This document shows positions 34,357-43,037 of a stretch of 64,000 nt of DNA, one piece after another (the first letter of the stretch is position 1; the number at the start of each line of letters is the position of its first letter). The stretch lies in the NCBI RefSeq assembly GCF_009193255.1, contig NZ_WACG01000001.1:868001-932000 (forward strand). Reading direction: 5' to 3'. The translations under genes and the position numbers were made by a program. The notes under the pieces are model-generated. The model did no database searches, had not been told where the DNA came from, and saw only the letters and a list, made by a program, of their open reading frames with translations. Source of the stretch: Arthrobacter koreensis. Its GTDB lineage: Bacteria > Actinomycetota > Actinomycetes > Actinomycetales > Micrococcaceae.

Positions 34357-34812
34357 CTAGCGCTTCCGGACCGGATGGCCGCTGACGATGGATACCCGGT
34401 TGAAGGCGTTGATCGCAATGGCAGCCCAGCTGAGCACCGAGAACTGCTCCGGGCTGAGCTGGGCCCGGTACTTGGCGTAAATGCCCTCCCGGTCCTCGCC
34501 GCCGGGCAGCTGCGTCACGGCTTCGGCGAGCCCCAGGGCTGCCCGTTCGGTCTCATCGAACAGGGCGGTATCCCGCCATGCGGGCAGGACAGCGAGCCGC
34601 TGCTCGCTCTCTCCGGCTTCGAGTGACTGGCGGGTATGCAGATCCAGGCAGAAGGCGCAGCCGTTGAGCTGGGAAACGCGCACGTTCACCAGTTCCATGA
34701 CAATGCGTCCCAGTCCGGCTTCTTCGGCGGCACTCCGGATGGACGCTGCGGTAGCCGCCATCGCCTGGTAGACCGGACGGTGCTGCTTGTCGATAAAGAC
34801 CTTCTCACTCAA
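34357..34812 (-). CDS. AhpD-like carboxymuconolactone decarboxylase family protein
   Basis: A 151-residue all-helical protein. The peroxidase-type CxxC is GCAFCLDLHT with Cys52, Cys55 and His59, matching alkylhydroperoxidase AhpD core sequences. Start is TTG 34812, whose TTGA overlaps the stop of the GNAT gene upstream; GAGGAG lies 8 bases ahead. Third gene of the pirin-GNAT-AhpD operon, which may serve oxidative or electrophile stress. Similarity to AhpD is in the core motif; its reductant is unknown. Confidence 0.85.
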   Translation of the reverse strand: MSEKVFIDKQHRPVYQAMAATAASIRSAAEEAGLGRIVMELVNVRVSQLNGCAFCLDLHTRQSLEAGESEQRLAVLPAWRDTALFDETERAALGLAEAVTQLPGGEDREGIYAKYRAQLSPEQFSVLSWAAIAINAFNRVSIVSGHPVRKR

Positions 34813-35129
34813 CGTGCTGACTCCTCGTTCCTGTTTTCGGTGGTCTTGGGCCAGTCGACGAATCCGTTGTATTCAGGATGCTTCGTGAGCCAGCGGGCAA
34901 TGAAGGGGCAGTACGGGACCAGCCGGAGTCCGGCGTCGCGCACGTCTTCGACAGCGAAACGCGCCAGCTGGGAGGCCACGCCCTGGCCCGCATAGGCATC
35001 GGAAACTTCGGTGTGCGTGAACGCCCTGCTTCCCGGACGGTCGCGGTAGGCGGCGAACCCGGCAACCGTGCCATCGGCGTCGTCAATCGCTTCGTAGCGC
35101 TGCTTTGCGGAGTTGTGCTGGATCTTCAT
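34809..35129 (-). CDS. GNAT-fold N-acetyltransferase, small COG2388-type
   Basis: A 106-residue single-domain GNAT protein. The acetyl-CoA-binding part is THTEVSDAYAGQGVASQLARFAVEDVRDAGLRLVPYCPF, ending with the typical WLTKHPEYNGFVD. This short group is common beside stress genes and has no known substrate. ATG 35129 has AAAGG 8 bases upstream. Its stop overlaps the TTG start of the AhpD-like gene by translational coupling. Confidence 0.87.
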   Translation of the reverse strand: MKIQHNSAKQRYEAIDDADGTVAGFAAYRDRPGSRAFTHTEVSDAYAGQGVASQLARFAVEDVRDAGLRLVPYCPFIARWLTKHPEYNGFVDWPKTTENRNEESAR

Positions 35130-35146
35130 TTCGGTCGCCTTTCTTG

Positions 35147-36133
35147 TCAGCGGCGCGGGCGCAGCCGGGCGTTGGGCAGGACAGGTGCGGGCAGCGGCGG
35201 CAGCGGATCATCCGGAACAGCGCTGAACCGGCTGGCCGCGTCTGCTCCTGGATGGGTTTCGGCACCGAGATGCTGCTGCCAGTCACGGCGGTACTGGACA
35301 ATCTCCTCGTGGCTGCGGCCAATGAAGTTCCACCACATGACAATAGTTTCGCCCGGCGGCTCGCCACCAAGCAGCACTGCGCGGACGGACGAATCCGCCG
35401 GCGCAGCGATCCGCAGGCCGGCGCTCCCGGGCGGCACGTAGGCGAGTTCCCCGGGCGCGACGGCGGCACCCTGGAAGAGCAGGTTGCCGGTGTCCGCGAG
35501 CAGCCCGTACTCAAACCGGGGATCGGCGTCGAGATCCAGGACGGTACCCGGCTCCAGGAGGATCTCCGCGCCGACGATCGGCGAATGGGTGCGGACCGGG
35601 GAGGACGATCCCGCGAGTTCGCCCAGGAATGCCCGGGCCTCCCACCCGGGCCCGGCGACGGGTTCGGGGGCATAGTGCTCAAAGCGCGGATCGATGTGCC
35701 GGGACGCCTCCGGAAGCGCCAGCCAGAGCTGGACGCCGTGCAGGGTGCTGGTCTGCGGCGTGGAGACCTCGGAGTGGGCGATGCCCCGGCCGGCGGTCAT
35801 CAGATTGAGCTCGCCGGGACGGACCATGGCGTGGGCGCCGGTGCTGTCACGGTGTTCGATTTCGCCGGTAAAGAGCCAGCTCACGGTCTGCAGCCCGGTA
35901 TGCGGGTGGGGCGGCACCACCATTCCGCCGGTGCGGGCGACGGCGTCGGGCCCGTAATGGTCCACGAAGCACCAGGCGCCAATGAGGCTGCGGCTGCGCT
36001 GGGGCAGCGTGCGGCGGACCGGCATTGCCCGGGGCCCGCCGAGCGGCACATCCCTGGGTGTATGGATTTCGACGGCGGCAGCGGGGGCACTGGCGCATTC
36101 GACTTCCACCGGGGCAGTCTCGATGTTGCTCAT
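35147..36133 (-). CDS. Pirin family protein
   Basis: A 328-residue bicupin. The N-terminal cupin has the metal-binding pattern DHYGPDAVARTGGMVVPPHPHTGLQTVSWLF (His in VPPHPHTG) and MTAGRGIAHSEVS; the C-terminal cupin spans about 185-290 with LLEPGTVLDLDADPRFEYG. Bacterial pirins often act as quercetin 2,3-dioxygenases or as redox-sensing partners of pyruvate dehydrogenase or other proteins. AAGGAG is close to ATG 36133. It heads the three-gene operon and is divergent from the DHFR-like gene, with a 56-bp palindrome in the gap. Confidence 0.9.
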   Translation of the reverse strand: MSNIETAPVEVECASAPAAAVEIHTPRDVPLGGPRAMPVRRTLPQRSRSLIGAWCFVDHYGPDAVARTGGMVVPPHPHTGLQTVSWLFTGEIEHRDSTGAHAMVRPGELNLMTAGRGIAHSEVSTPQTSTLHGVQLWLALPEASRHIDPRFEHYAPEPVAGPGWEARAFLGELAGSSSPVRTHSPIVGAEILLEPGTVLDLDADPRFEYGLLADTGNLLFQGAAVAPGELAYVPPGSAGLRIAAPADSSVRAVLLGGEPPGETIVMWWNFIGRSHEEIVQYRRDWQQHLGAETHPGADAASRFSAVPDDPLPPLPAPVLPNARLRPRR

Positions 36134-36215
36134 GCCTCTCCTTATCCACTTCGCAGAACGGCTGTTCCCGCCATACTACATGCATATGCATCTAATTGCC
36201 CGGTTCAGCCCCCTT

Positions 36216-36287
36216 CCCTCCATCGAGATGGCAGAAACTGCTCGTATGGGGCTCCATATGAGCAGTTTCTGCCATCTCGATGGAGGG
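36216..36287. repeat. 56-bp palindrome, copy 2, with extended stem
   Basis: The 56-base core is 36224-36279. The stem extends outwards through CCCTCCAT/ATGGAGGG to 36216-36287, giving 34 pairs with one G-T type mismatch around a 4-base loop. It lies between divergent genes (pirin, minus; DHFR-like, plus), so it is not simply a shared terminator. Ends, length and core pattern match copies at 30768 and 50893. Confidence 0.9.
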
Positions 36288-36337
36288 GACGGCGCAGGCC
36301 CTAACCTTCGGGTAACCCCGACCGCTAGGCTCAGGTC

Positions 36338-36874
36338 ATGCCAAAAGTCATCTATTACGTCGCTTCGTCACTGGATGGCTTCATCGCCACCGAAGGCAAC
36401 AGCCTTGACTGGCTGCTGGATTTTGGCTTCGCCGCTTTCCAGGACCACTACGAGCAGTTCATCTCGGGCGTGGGCGCCCTCATCATGGGTTCGCAGACCT
36501 ACGAATGGATCCGCCGCGAACAGCCGGACACCTGGGATTACGGCGAACTGCCCTGCCTGGTGCTGACCCGCCGTGATCTGCAGGCCCCGCCCGGCACGGG
36601 AGTCAGGTTCGCAGCGGGGGATCCCGGCCAGATACTGGAACAGGCCCGCGCCCTGGCCGGGGACAGGAACGTCTGGGTGGTGGGCGGCGGAGACGTGGCC
36701 GCACAGTTCGCGGACGCCGGGCTGCTCGACGAACTCTGGGTCACCTACATGCCCGTCGCCCTGGGCTCGGGACGGCGGCTGCTTCCGGTCACGGCACCGA
36801 CCGGCCGGATGCACCTGATCGGCACCACGTCCTTCAACGGCGGGGCCGCGGAACTGCGCTTCGCCCGCGAGTGA
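36338..36874 (+). CDS. Dihydrofolate reductase-family protein (RibD C-terminal type)
   Basis: A 178-residue NADPH-binding protein of the RibD-C/DHFR-like group. It starts MPKVIYYVASSLDGFIATEG, and has ALIMGSQTYEWI near 52 and the cofactor motif WVVGGGDVAAQFADAGLLDELWVTYMPVALGSGRRLL in the second half. Free-standing members act as general reductases of unknown substrate. The SD before ATG 36338 is weak. Single gene. Confidence 0.87.
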   Translation: MPKVIYYVASSLDGFIATEGNSLDWLLDFGFAAFQDHYEQFISGVGALIMGSQTYEWIRREQPDTWDYGELPCLVLTRRDLQAPPGTGVRFAAGDPGQILEQARALAGDRNVWVVGGGDVAAQFADAGLLDELWVTYMPVALGSGRRLLPVTAPTGRMHLIGTTSFNGGAAELRFARE

Positions 36875-37013
36875 CCCTCCGGCCTGGGCCAGAGCGCCCG
36901 GGATGGGGAAACACCTGTCATGAAAACGGGATTCACCGCGCGGGGCGGCGAGGGCGGTAAAGTTCACTCCAGCACCACCACCCCCACGCCCCACGACCAA
37001 AGGCCGCCGTCCC

Positions 37014-37832
37014 ATGACGACTGACGTTTCCGCCCGCAACAATGTCCAGATTCTGGGCAACAGCGCCGGCCCTGTGGTCATGTTTGGGCACGGATTCGGG
37101 TGCGACCAGGGGATGTGGCGCCGGGTGCTTCCCTATTTCACGGAGAACTACCGCGTGGTGGTCTTCGACCACGTGGGAGCGGGCGCATCAGACAAGGACG
37201 CCTATTCCACTTCCAAGTACGGCTCCCTCGACGGGTACGTGGATGACGTGCTGGAGATCTGTTCGGCACTCGACCTCCGCGACGTGACCTTCGTTGGGCA
37301 CAGCGTCAGCGCCATGATGGGCGTCGAAGCCGTGGCGCAGGCACCGGAGAGGTTCGCGAACCTGGTTCTCCTGGCCTCCTCCCCCAGCTACATGGACCGC
37401 CCGGAAGATGGTTACACCGGAGGCTTCACCAGCCAGGACATTGATGAGCTGCTGGACTCACTGGACGCCAACTACCTTGTGTGGGCAGCCGCCATGGCAC
37501 CCATGATCATGGGAAACCCGGAGAGCCCCGAGCTCCATAACGAGCTCGAAGGAAGCTTCTGCCGTCTGGACCCCGCGGTTGCGCGGGGCTTCGCCGACGT
37601 TTCTTTCCGGTCCGATGTACGCGGACGCCTCAAGGACGTCTCCGTACCTACGCTGGTCCTGCAGTGCTCCGACGACTTGCTGGCACCCGTACACATCGGC
37701 GCCTATACCCGCGACAAGCTGCCCAATGCCACCCTGGTGCAGCTTCGGGCCACGGGACACCTGCCGCATGTCAGCGCGCCCGCAGAAACGGCCGAAGCCA
37801 TCCTCGCCTACCTTTCGCGGGACCAGTCGTGA
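37014..37832 (+). CDS. RsbQ-like alpha/beta hydrolase
   Basis: A 272-residue alpha/beta hydrolase. The triad is Ser97 (FVGHSVSAMMG), Asp220 or Asp221 (CSDDLLAP) and His249 (ATGHLPH). This closely matches the triad spacing known for B. subtilis RsbQ, and the N-terminus has RsbQ-like AGPVVMFGHGFGCDQGMWRRVLPYF. RsbQ partners RsbP in the energy-stress pathway; related folds include plant KAI2/DAD2. ATG 37014 has AAAGG 10 bases upstream. Its stop overlaps the GTG start of a PAS histidine kinase gene (GTGA), so the two products are probably partners. Confidence 0.88.
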   Translation: MTTDVSARNNVQILGNSAGPVVMFGHGFGCDQGMWRRVLPYFTENYRVVVFDHVGAGASDKDAYSTSKYGSLDGYVDDVLEICSALDLRDVTFVGHSVSAMMGVEAVAQAPERFANLVLLASSPSYMDRPEDGYTGGFTSQDIDELLDSLDANYLVWAAAMAPMIMGNPESPELHNELEGSFCRLDPAVARGFADVSFRSDVRGRLKDVSVPTLVLQCSDDLLAPVHIGAYTRDKLPNATLVQLRATGHLPHVSAPAETAEAILAYLSRDQS

Positions 37833-39427
37833 GCGACACGGCCGCCGGAAGCGGGTTGACCCCGTCCGGCGCCGCACTGGACTATGAGGAGCTCTTCCAC
37901 ACTTCTCCTTCGGGCTACCTGGTCACGCTGGAGGACGGAAGCATCGCGGAAGCGAACGCCACGTTCGCGAACTGGATCGGCTGCCCCCGGGAAGACCTGA
38001 TCGGTACCAGCCTGCTGTCCCTGCTGCCCGTCGGTGACCGGATCGTGTACTCCACGCATGCCCTGCCGCAGCTCGGCGTCGGCCGGTCCTTCGCTGAACT
38101 GGCGGTAGATTTCCTCAGCGCGGACGGCACACGGCTGCCCGCCCTGATCTCCGCCAACCGGCAGCCCGCTGAGGGATCCCGGCCCGCCATGGACCGTATC
38201 GTGGTCTTCAACGCCCATGAGCGCCGCCTCTACGAGCGAGAGCTGGTGACCGCCCTGCGCGCGGCCGAGCAGGCCGAAGTCGCACGGGCCAGCGCCGAAG
38301 CAGTGGTGCTGGAAAAGCAGCGGGCGCTGCAGGAGAAGGACCGTATCCTGCAGGAGAGCCTCGCAGAAAGCCGCCGCAAGGAATCGCTCCTCCAGACCGT
38401 GCTGAACACGGTGGAAGTGGGGGTTTCGGTGGTGGACGAGGCGGGGAACGCGATCCTCACCAACTCACGCCAGCGCTTCATCAACCGCCGGGCCCTTCCG
38501 CCGGGTGCCGTGGAAGCTGACGAATGCGACCTGCTGATCTACGGGCCGGACCGGACGACGCCGCTGCCTCCGGAAATGCGGCCGGTGCGCCGCACCGTCC
38601 TGGGCCAGTCCTTCTCGGACCAGCTGGTGTGGTTCGGCTGCGGCGATGCGCAGCGGGCGTTCTCCGTGACCGCGCGGTCCGTTCAGCGGCAGGGCGACTT
38701 CCAGGGATCCGTCCTGGCGTTCAGCGACGTGACGGGACTCGTGAACGCGGTGGCGGCCAAGGAAGACTTCGTGGCCAACGTGTCCCACGAGCTCCGGACC
38801 CCGCTGACCTCGATCATGGGGTACCTCGACCTGGCCCTTGAGGACGAGGACCAGATTCCCGCGTACGTCGCGGCGTCGCTGCGAGTTGCGCTGCGCAATT
38901 CCGAGAAGCTGCTGGAACTGGTCTCCGACCTGCTCTCCGCTGCCGCGGGGCCGAGCAGCATTGAACGGGTGCCTGCGGATCTGTCCGAACTGCTCAACAG
39001 CGCCCTGACCTCTGCCGCCCCCAGGGCGGAGATCAACAAGGTCCAGCTCGTCCCCGACTTCCCGGCTGAGCTCCCCGTCTTCCTGGATCCGCAGCGGATC
39101 AGCCAGGTCATCGACAACCTGCTGTCGAACGCGGTCAAGTACTCCCCCGACGGCGGCAAGGTCACCGTGCGCGCCTGGAGCACCCCGGAGACCCTGACTT
39201 TCGAGATCTCCGACACGGGCATTGGCATGACACAGGCCGAGCAGGCCGAGGTGTTCACTAAGTTCTTCCGCTCCGGGACCAGCCGGAAGGCCGCCATTCC
39301 CGGTGTGGGACTGGGCTTGGTGATCAGCAAGAACATCGTCGAAGCCCATGGCGGAACCATTACCCTGCAGAGCGAGGCCGGGGAAGGTACCGTCTTCACG
39401 GTCCGACTGCCCATGCAGGGCCAGTAA
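37829..39427 (+). CDS. PAS-domain sensor histidine kinase coupled to RsbQ-like hydrolase
   Basis: A 532-residue kinase without membrane segments, so probably cytosolic. A PAS domain covers about residues 15-125 (YEELFHTSPSGYLVTLEDGSI), a coiled coil about 145-195 (AEVARASAEAVVLEKQRALQEK), and a second PAS-like region about 200-300. HisKA has phospho-acceptor His320 (NVSHELRTPLTSIMG). The catalytic domain has Asn434 (NLLSNAVKYSPDGG), Asp462 (DTGIGMTQ) and GVGLGLVIS near 492. Its GTG start overlaps the RsbQ-like stop. In Bacillus the RsbQ partner RsbP is a PAS-phosphatase, so a kinase output here is a notable swap. No response regulator gene is adjacent. Confidence 0.87.
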   Translation: MSDTAAGSGLTPSGAALDYEELFHTSPSGYLVTLEDGSIAEANATFANWIGCPREDLIGTSLLSLLPVGDRIVYSTHALPQLGVGRSFAELAVDFLSADGTRLPALISANRQPAEGSRPAMDRIVVFNAHERRLYERELVTALRAAEQAEVARASAEAVVLEKQRALQEKDRILQESLAESRRKESLLQTVLNTVEVGVSVVDEAGNAILTNSRQRFINRRALPPGAVEADECDLLIYGPDRTTPLPPEMRPVRRTVLGQSFSDQLVWFGCGDAQRAFSVTARSVQRQGDFQGSVLAFSDVTGLVNAVAAKEDFVANVSHELRTPLTSIMGYLDLALEDEDQIPAYVAASLRVALRNSEKLLELVSDLLSAAAGPSSIERVPADLSELLNSALTSAAPRAEINKVQLVPDFPAELPVFLDPQRISQVIDNLLSNAVKYSPDGGKVTVRAWSTPETLTFEISDTGIGMTQAEQAEVFTKFFRSGTSRKAAIPGVGLGLVISKNIVEAHGGTITLQSEAGEGTVFTVRLPMQGQ

Positions 39428-39572
39428 CGCAGGGGCGCGGCGATTTTGTCCGGCTTTGGTGCATGTGAAAACATCGAGGCGGAGCCCTGTTCCGCGGTTC
39501 TTTGGCCTGCGGCCGGGCTGCAGGACAATACGCCTCGGCCCGTTCTGGACCGGAAGAAGAACTGGTAGCAGC

Positions 39573-40046
39573 ATGGACGGCATTTCGACGACGCGGAGGG
39601 TGCTCCGGCGACTTGGCTCCTTCTCCTTCGTGGGCACCGTCGCGTTCCTGGTCGACATCGGCCTGTTCAACCTGCTCGTCGCCACCGTCCTTGATGACAA
39701 TCCCATTTCGGCGAAAATTGTTTCCGTCATCGTTGCGACCACCATCTCCTGGCTGGGCAGCCGATACCTGACCTTCCGGCGTACCCGCGGACGCAGTGTG
39801 CGGGCGGAGACTATCCTGTTCGCCCTGACAAACCTGGTGGGGCTGGGCATCGCCACGGGATGCCTGTTTGTCTCCCATTACCTCCTTGGTTTCACGAGCC
39901 AGTTCGCGGACAACGTTTCCGGCAATATCATCGGCGTGCTGCTGGGCAACGTCTTCCGCTACTTCGCCTACCGGTACGTCGTCTTCACTGAGCCCAAGGG
40001 CAACACCGGCAGCCCGGAGCGTGCAGACACCGAGCTGTCCCGCTAA
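39573..40046 (+). CDS. GtrA family membrane protein
   Basis: A 157-residue protein with four hydrophobic segments and the GtrA pattern LGSFSFVGTVAFLVDIGLFN, ISWLGSRYLTFRR and NVFRYFAYRYVVFTE. GtrA-like proteins are thought to flip lipid-linked sugars (bactoprenyl-glucosyl) or act in cell-envelope polysaccharide assembly. ATG 39573 has no strong SD, but downstream sequence is family-typical from this residue. No glycosyltransferase gene is adjacent, so its partner is elsewhere. Confidence 0.87.
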   Translation: MDGISTTRRVLRRLGSFSFVGTVAFLVDIGLFNLLVATVLDDNPISAKIVSVIVATTISWLGSRYLTFRRTRGRSVRAETILFALTNLVGLGIATGCLFVSHYLLGFTSQFADNVSGNIIGVLLGNVFRYFAYRYVVFTEPKGNTGSPERADTELSR

Positions 40047-40061
40047 TCCGCATTGCAGGAC

Positions 40062-40898
40062 TTACATGATCGGCGGTTCCGGTGGTGCCGGCGGCTGGCC
40101 GGGAATGGATCCGCCCGCCGGTGACGACGGCGCCTGTCCGGGCTCCGAGCTCAGCTCCGCCACCTCGTAACGTGCCAGCCCGGCAGTCTCTCCGCCGTCG
40201 GCGACGAATTCGGCACCCGTGGAGAAGCTCGATTCGTCGCTGGCGAGGAACAGCACCAGGTTGGCGATCTCTTCCGGCTCGCCCATGCGGTGCAGCGCCA
40301 CATGTTCCTGGCCTCCTTCCAGTCCGTCCGTCATCGGCGTCCGCACCGCACCGGGGTGCACCGAGTTGACCCGGATTCCGTACGGGCCAAGGTCTATCGC
40401 AACAGATTTGGTCAGGCCCCGGACTCCGTATTTCGCAGCCGTGTATCCCGGCAGGTCCTTGTAGCCCTGCAGTCCGGCAGTGGAGGACAGGTTGATGATG
40501 GAGGCGCCAGCGGAGCGCTTCATGGTTTCAACCACTGCCTTGATGCCCAGGAAAACCCCGGTGAGGTTGATGCCGATGATGGAGTTCCACTGCTCCAGCG
40601 TGTAATCCTCGATGCTGCCGAAGTTCGCAATGCCGGCGTTGTTGACGAGTACGTCCACGCCGCCAAACCGGCCTTCGGCCTCCCGAACGGCGCCGGCCCA
40701 TCCCTCGAGGCTGGTGACATCCAGGTGCACGAAGGCCGCAACTGAGCCCAGCGAATCCGCCAGGGCCTGCCCCTCGGCGTCGAGCACGTCCCCGATGACT
40801 ACCTGTGCGCCCTCGTCGGCGAGCCGCCGCGCAACAGCCGCCCCGATTCCCCGTGCACCTCCGCTGATTAGAACCGTCTTGCCGCTGACCCGTCCCAT
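40062..40898 (-). CDS. SDR-family oxidoreductase with proline-rich tail
   Basis: A 278-residue short-chain dehydrogenase. VLISGGARGIGAAVARRLADEG binds the cofactor; NNAG is near 87, the catalytic Ser in NLSSTAGLQ and the Tyr/Lys in YTAAK near 150. The family-typical part ends with FVADGGETAG near 243, and an extra tail of about 35 residues (SSPAGGSIPGQPPAPPEPP) follows. Resembles 3-alpha/20-beta-hydroxysteroid or glucose dehydrogenase-like SDRs; substrate unknown. GAGGAGG is near ATG 40898. Converges with GtrA. Confidence 0.86.
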   Translation of the reverse strand: MGRVSGKTVLISGGARGIGAAVARRLADEGAQVVIGDVLDAEGQALADSLGSVAAFVHLDVTSLEGWAGAVREAEGRFGGVDVLVNNAGIANFGSIEDYTLEQWNSIIGINLTGVFLGIKAVVETMKRSAGASIINLSSTAGLQGYKDLPGYTAAKYGVRGLTKSVAIDLGPYGIRVNSVHPGAVRTPMTDGLEGGQEHVALHRMGEPEEIANLVLFLASDESSFSTGAEFVADGGETAGLARYEVAELSSEPGQAPSSPAGGSIPGQPPAPPEPPIM

Positions 40899-41038
40899 GG
40901 AACCTCCTCGTCATCCGGCCGCAGGGGCGTCGGTACCCCTGGAAGCACCCGTAGGGCACATCCAACTACCCGGGACCCGGGAAGTCACGGATTTAACGGA
41001 AGGAATCACTCCCGCAGGACCGCTGACGGGAACACAAA

Positions 41039-41082
41039 GGCCTCCGGCCCGGACCGGCTGAGGCCGGTTCGGGACGGAGGCC
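41039..41082 (-). terminator. Terminator of the rhamnose transporter gene
   Basis: A 20-bp stem with two mismatches (41039-41058 with 41063-41082) and loop TGAG lies just past the stop of the minus-strand MFS gene. On that strand it is followed by TTTGTGTT, a T-rich run. Confidence 0.8.
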
Positions 41083-41099
41083 CGTGGTTTGGGGTGCGC

Positions 41100-42395
41100 C
41101 TAGACGGACTGCTTGGCGGCACCGGGAGCGCTGCCGTAACGCTCTTCCTCGATCTCTTCCAGGCTCCGGCCGCGGGTGTTCGGAGCCCACAGGACACCGA
41201 TCACCATGGCAGCCACGAGGGCACCGATCATGATCATGCCCACGAATGGCACGCCCTGTTCGGCCAGCAGGGTGGGGAACCAGTAGCTGAGCACGCCGAC
41301 GACGATCCGGGCCACGAAGAACAGTACGCCCTGGGCGCTGGCACGCAGGCGGGTGGGGAACATCTCGGCTGCCCAGAGCGCGTAGAACGCCTGCGCGCCG
41401 ATGCCTGCACTGATACCCCAGAGGGCGGCGAACAGGATCAGGATGGGCATGGTCACGTGCGCAAAGACCAGGAGCAGCCAGGCGATGATGCCCAGCACGG
41501 CACCCAAGCCGTAGAGCTTGCGGCGGTCAACCCGGTCTCCGTACTTCATGAAGCCGAAGTAGGTGGCTGCCACGGTGAGGGTCCACAGGAGCACCTGCAG
41601 CAGGTTCTGCGCCGTGGCCGATTCGACGCCGGCGGTCTCGTAGACGCGCGGCATGAAGATGCCCATCTGGCCAGCCACCAGGTTCCAGAGAGCGTAGACG
41701 CCGGTCAGGAACAGCAGGGCCTTGAGGTTGGTGGCGTTGGTGAGCAGTTCACGGTAGTTGCGGCGCTTGATTCCGCCGGCCTCGGCCGTACGGCGCTCTT
41801 CGTCCGACTTCTTCCAGGTGATGGATTCGGACAGGCCGCGGCGGATCCACCAGGTGACGAAAGCGACCACGAAGAGGTGGGCGAAGATGATGCGGCTGCC
41901 GGTAAGGCCCAGCGGCACCACGATGGTGGCGAACAGGAATACCAGGGCCGGGCCGAGGGACCAGGCCAGCTGGGCCGTGCCCACGTGCTTGGCGCGGTGT
42001 TCCGCCGGAGCTTCCTCGGCGATGTAGGTCCAGGCCACGGGCACACCGGCGCCGACGGCGATACCGGTCAGGATGACACCGGTGATGAGCATCCACGGAG
42101 CCACGGCGAAGATGACCAGCAGGGTGCCCAGCATGTAGAGGATCAGGTCATAGGTGTAGATGAACTTCCGGCCGTACCGGTCCCCCAGCGGTCCGCCGAT
42201 GAGGGCACCGATGGCCGCACCGAACGCGTTGGCGCTCAGCGCCGCCACCAGGCCGACCAGAAGGTTGCTGAACCCGAAATACTCCTGCCAGAGGGACAGG
42301 CTGGTGGCCAGTGCGATGATCGAACCGGCCTCGATGTAGTTGGACATGGACACGGCGATGGTTGCTTTCCATCCGCCGAGCTTCGTGGTGCTCAT
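41100..42395 (-). CDS. MFS transporter, probable L-rhamnose importer
   Basis: A 431-residue major facilitator protein with 12 predicted membrane segments. The sugar-porter-like loop GGPLGDRYGRKFIYTYDL after helix 2 and the GISAGIGAQAFYALWAAEMFPTRLRASAQG segment before helix 11 are seen. It is transcribed with the mutarotase away from the isomerase-aldolase-kinase genes, so rhamnose uptake is the likely role. AGAAAGG stands 7 bases before ATG 42395. The substrate is inferred from neighbours; sequence alone shows only an MFS carrier. Confidence 0.85.
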   Translation of the reverse strand: MSTTKLGGWKATIAVSMSNYIEAGSIIALATSLSLWQEYFGFSNLLVGLVAALSANAFGAAIGALIGGPLGDRYGRKFIYTYDLILYMLGTLLVIFAVAPWMLITGVILTGIAVGAGVPVAWTYIAEEAPAEHRAKHVGTAQLAWSLGPALVFLFATIVVPLGLTGSRIIFAHLFVVAFVTWWIRRGLSESITWKKSDEERRTAEAGGIKRRNYRELLTNATNLKALLFLTGVYALWNLVAGQMGIFMPRVYETAGVESATAQNLLQVLLWTLTVAATYFGFMKYGDRVDRRKLYGLGAVLGIIAWLLLVFAHVTMPILILFAALWGISAGIGAQAFYALWAAEMFPTRLRASAQGVLFFVARIVVGVLSYWFPTLLAEQGVPFVGMIMIGALVAAMVIGVLWAPNTRGRSLEEIEEERYGSAPGAAKQSV

Positions 42396-42465
42396 GGCGA
42401 GCCTTTCTGCAACAGTGAAGAAGGTGCTGTGAAGCGGGCACGGGCGTGCCCCGGATAAAACGGGA

Positions 42466-42834
42466 TCAGGAAAGGTGGAAGTACTGCGTCAGCGCCTGTG
42501 GCGAACTGCCTTCCGTGAAGTACTGGGCCATTTCGGCCTGCCACCGGGTGTTGACCGGATGTGCATCCATGAGCTTCTGGGTAGCTTCGGCGTTCTCCGC
42601 CTCGAAGTAGCCCACAACCAGGCCGTCTTCCGGGCGAAGGAACAGCGAATAGTTCCGCCATCCGGTCTCGCGCAGCGCATCCAGCATTTCCGGCCAGACC
42701 CGCTGGTGGACCTCGACGTACTCGGCGAGCCGCTCAGGACGGATGTGCAGCAGGAAGCATCCGCGGGTGGCGGTAATCTCCGCAGGAAGCTGAACCAGTT
42801 CCTGCAGATCGGCCGGGGCGGGGGAAGAGCCCAT
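42466..42834 (-). CDS. rhaM: L-rhamnose mutarotase
   Basis: A 122-residue ferredoxin-like protein that interconverts alpha and beta L-rhamnose. The core motif CFLLHIRPERLAEYVEVHQRVWPEML contains the Tyr and His known in this family to act in catalysis, followed by NYSLFLRPEDGLVVGYFEAEN and the C-terminal FTEGSSPQALTQYFHL. The family usually has about 104 residues; here the N-terminus is about 18 longer. AAAGGAG is 6 bases before ATG 42834. First in a two-gene operon with the transporter. Confidence 0.93.
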   Translation of the reverse strand: MGSSPAPADLQELVQLPAEITATRGCFLLHIRPERLAEYVEVHQRVWPEMLDALRETGWRNYSLFLRPEDGLVVGYFEAENAEATQKLMDAHPVNTRWQAEMAQYFTEGSSPQALTQYFHLS

Positions 42835-42965
42835 GCATCACTCCTTTGTAATGTGGCGGGTCCTGGCGGACGTCGCACCTGTGGCGGCAGCAGGGATGGT
42901 CACGTCCGCGGGGAGGCGCCGGTCGAGCGGTTCCTGTGAGGGACCTCTCATGCACTGCCGGACTC

Positions 42966-42993
42966 ATAGTACCCAAAAATTGAGACGTTTCAA
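42966..42993 (-). promoter_or_regulatory. rhaM promoter with LacI-type operator O1
   Basis: On the minus strand TTGAAA (42993-42988) and TACTAT (42971-42966) have a 16-base spacer. The -35 box is inside a 14-base near-perfect palindrome, TTGAGACGTTTCAA (42980-42993), centred on ACGT with one mismatched pair, which matches the general LacI-family operator. The likely repressor is encoded at 48045. Confidence 0.6.
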
Positions 42994-43037
42994 GAAGTCA
43001 TTACTGCAACGTTCAGCGATGTACACGGCGGGCACGT

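Noticed and set aside
41094-42458. A 454-residue plus-strand frame opposite the MFS gene
   Set aside because: Asp/Gly/His/Gln-rich antisense translation with no recognisable domain.
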